Part shown: piece by piece, positions 63,455 to 64,000 of the stretch
Layout of the letters: each line of letters opens with the position of its first letter
Position numbering within the stretch: the first letter of the stretch is position 1
NCBI RefSeq assembly: GCF_002441855.2
Contig: NZ_CP029487.1
Location: forward strand, 2,294,001-2,358,000
Length of the DNA stretch: 64,000 nt
DNA from: Eubacterium maltosivorans
Lineage (GTDB): Bacteria > Bacillota > Clostridia > Eubacteriales > Eubacteriaceae
Direction of reading: 5' to 3'
Program-made: the position numbers and the translations under genes
The notes under the pieces: generated by a model
Told to the model about the DNA's origin: nothing
Databases searched by the model: none
What the model saw: only the letters and a program-made list of their open reading frames with translations

Positions 63455-64000
63455 ATGAAACGAATCCTACTACTCGAACATCCCAGAACACCCGGCGAGG
63501 ACCGTCAAAATGACATTGCCAACACCACCCTGTCCTCCTGCCTGAACAGCGGCTACCTGGCCGCCGTTCTGCTCGAAAACGGCTATCAGCCGGCCATTGT
63601 AGAGGGCTATATGGAAAACCTGAGCTACGAAGACATCGAAGCCCGCATTGCCGCCCACAAGCCTGAGGTGCTGGGAATCCACCTGGTTTATAACTGGGAG
63701 GACAACCACACCCTCTATGCCTTCATCGCCAGAATGAAAGCGAAATATCAGATCAGCCATGTGACCGTATATGGCTACTACCCCACCTTTGCCTATGAAG
63801 AAATCCTGGACCGGTGTTCGGAGATCGACACCTGTATGCTGGGAGAAAATGAAATAACCATCATAAACCTCATGGCAAATCTCCCGGATTATAAGGGCTT
63901 AAAGGGCCTGGCTTACCGGAGTGGGGACGGCTATGAGGCCAGCCGGGGCGAGCTCGTCCGCGATCTGGACAGCCTGCCCTTTCCCCTTCGCAAGGCGAGC
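63455..64000 (+). CDS. bzaE: BzaE, N-terminal part (cut by the window end)
   Basis: The frame is open from ATG 63455 to the window end, 182 codons. It begins MKRILLLEHPRTPGED, nearly the same first residues as BzaD, and shows a B12-binding-like Rossmann domain (GYLAAVLLENGYQPAIVEGYME, EVLGIHLVYNWEDNHTLY, VTVYGYYPTFAYEEIL, MLGENE). The radical SAM cluster lies beyond the window. From operon order it is BzaE, the enzyme needed for conversion to 5,6-dimethylbenzimidazole. ATGGAGCG-type ribosome site (GGAGCG) 7 bases upstream. Confidence 0.88.
   Translation, partial: MKRILLLEHPRTPGEDRQNDIANTTLSSCLNSGYLAAVLLENGYQPAIVEGYMENLSYEDIEARIAAHKPEVLGIHLVYNWEDNHTLYAFIARMKAKYQISHVTVYGYYPTFAYEEILDRCSEIDTCMLGENEITIINLMANLPDYKGLKGLAYRSGDGYEASRGELVRDLDSLPFPLRKAS

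Overview
The window looks like chromosomal DNA of an anaerobic acetogenic Firmicute of the Eubacterium limosum/callanderi type. The main clues are a cobalamin-riboswitch-controlled anaerobic benzimidazole operon in the order bzaA-bzaB-cobT-bzaC-bzaD-bzaE, which matches the arrangement described for E. limosum; two free-standing methyltransferase corrinoid proteins; glutamine synthetase III plus a split, archaeal-type glutamate synthase; and a Clostridia-style str/rpo cluster. Species assignment is an inference from gene content, not from a search.

Layout. 1-5.6 kb (+): an FAH-family enzyme, two corrinoid proteins (DxHxxG type), a HutC-type GntR regulator and a membrane-anchored glycerophosphodiester phosphodiesterase, bracketed by two related hairpins. 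5.8-18.7 kb (-): rpoB-rpoC, then an L7Ae-like protein-rpsL-rpsG-fusA-tuf. 18.8-21.7 kb (+): a yybP-ykoY (Mn2+) riboswitch and a P2-type ATPase. 21.7-28.0 kb: a TetR-controlled operon in which a two-gene cassette (UroD-superfamily protein plus a 48-residue protein) occurs twice around two transporters. 28.1-37.4 kb (-): htpG with a perfect CIRCE element, a lipoprotein binding protein with a giant hybrid kinase/HD-GYP protein, a transaldolase-like aldolase and rubrerythrin. 37.5-49.2 kb: a divergent nitrogen-assimilation locus (split glutamate synthase-glnA-ANTAR regulator leftwards; GSIII-PII-AmtB rightwards) with ANTAR-type hairpins in both leaders. 49.4-52.3 kb: Maf, a DMT transporter and a secreted Pro/Glu-rich protein. 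52.4-55.8 kb (-): two halves of a Tm-1-like protein and an AraC regulator fused to a paralogue of one half. 56.0-56.2 kb: a three-repeat orphan CRISPR array. 56.4-64.0 kb (+): the bza operon, cut by the window end inside bzaE.

How it fits together. Corrinoid chemistry recurs: corrinoid proteins at the left, UroD-family (possibly methyltransferase-related) proteins in the middle, and synthesis of the cobamide lower ligand at the right. The nitrogen locus is a self-contained ammonium uptake/assimilation unit with its own sensor (PII) and a probable RNA-binding antiterminator (ANTAR). The strongest candidates for undescribed biology are the duplicated UroD/48-aa-protein cassette, the Tm-1-like operon with its enzyme-derived AraC regulator and matching tandem repeats, and the SBP plus HK-REC-HPt-REC-HD-GYP pair.
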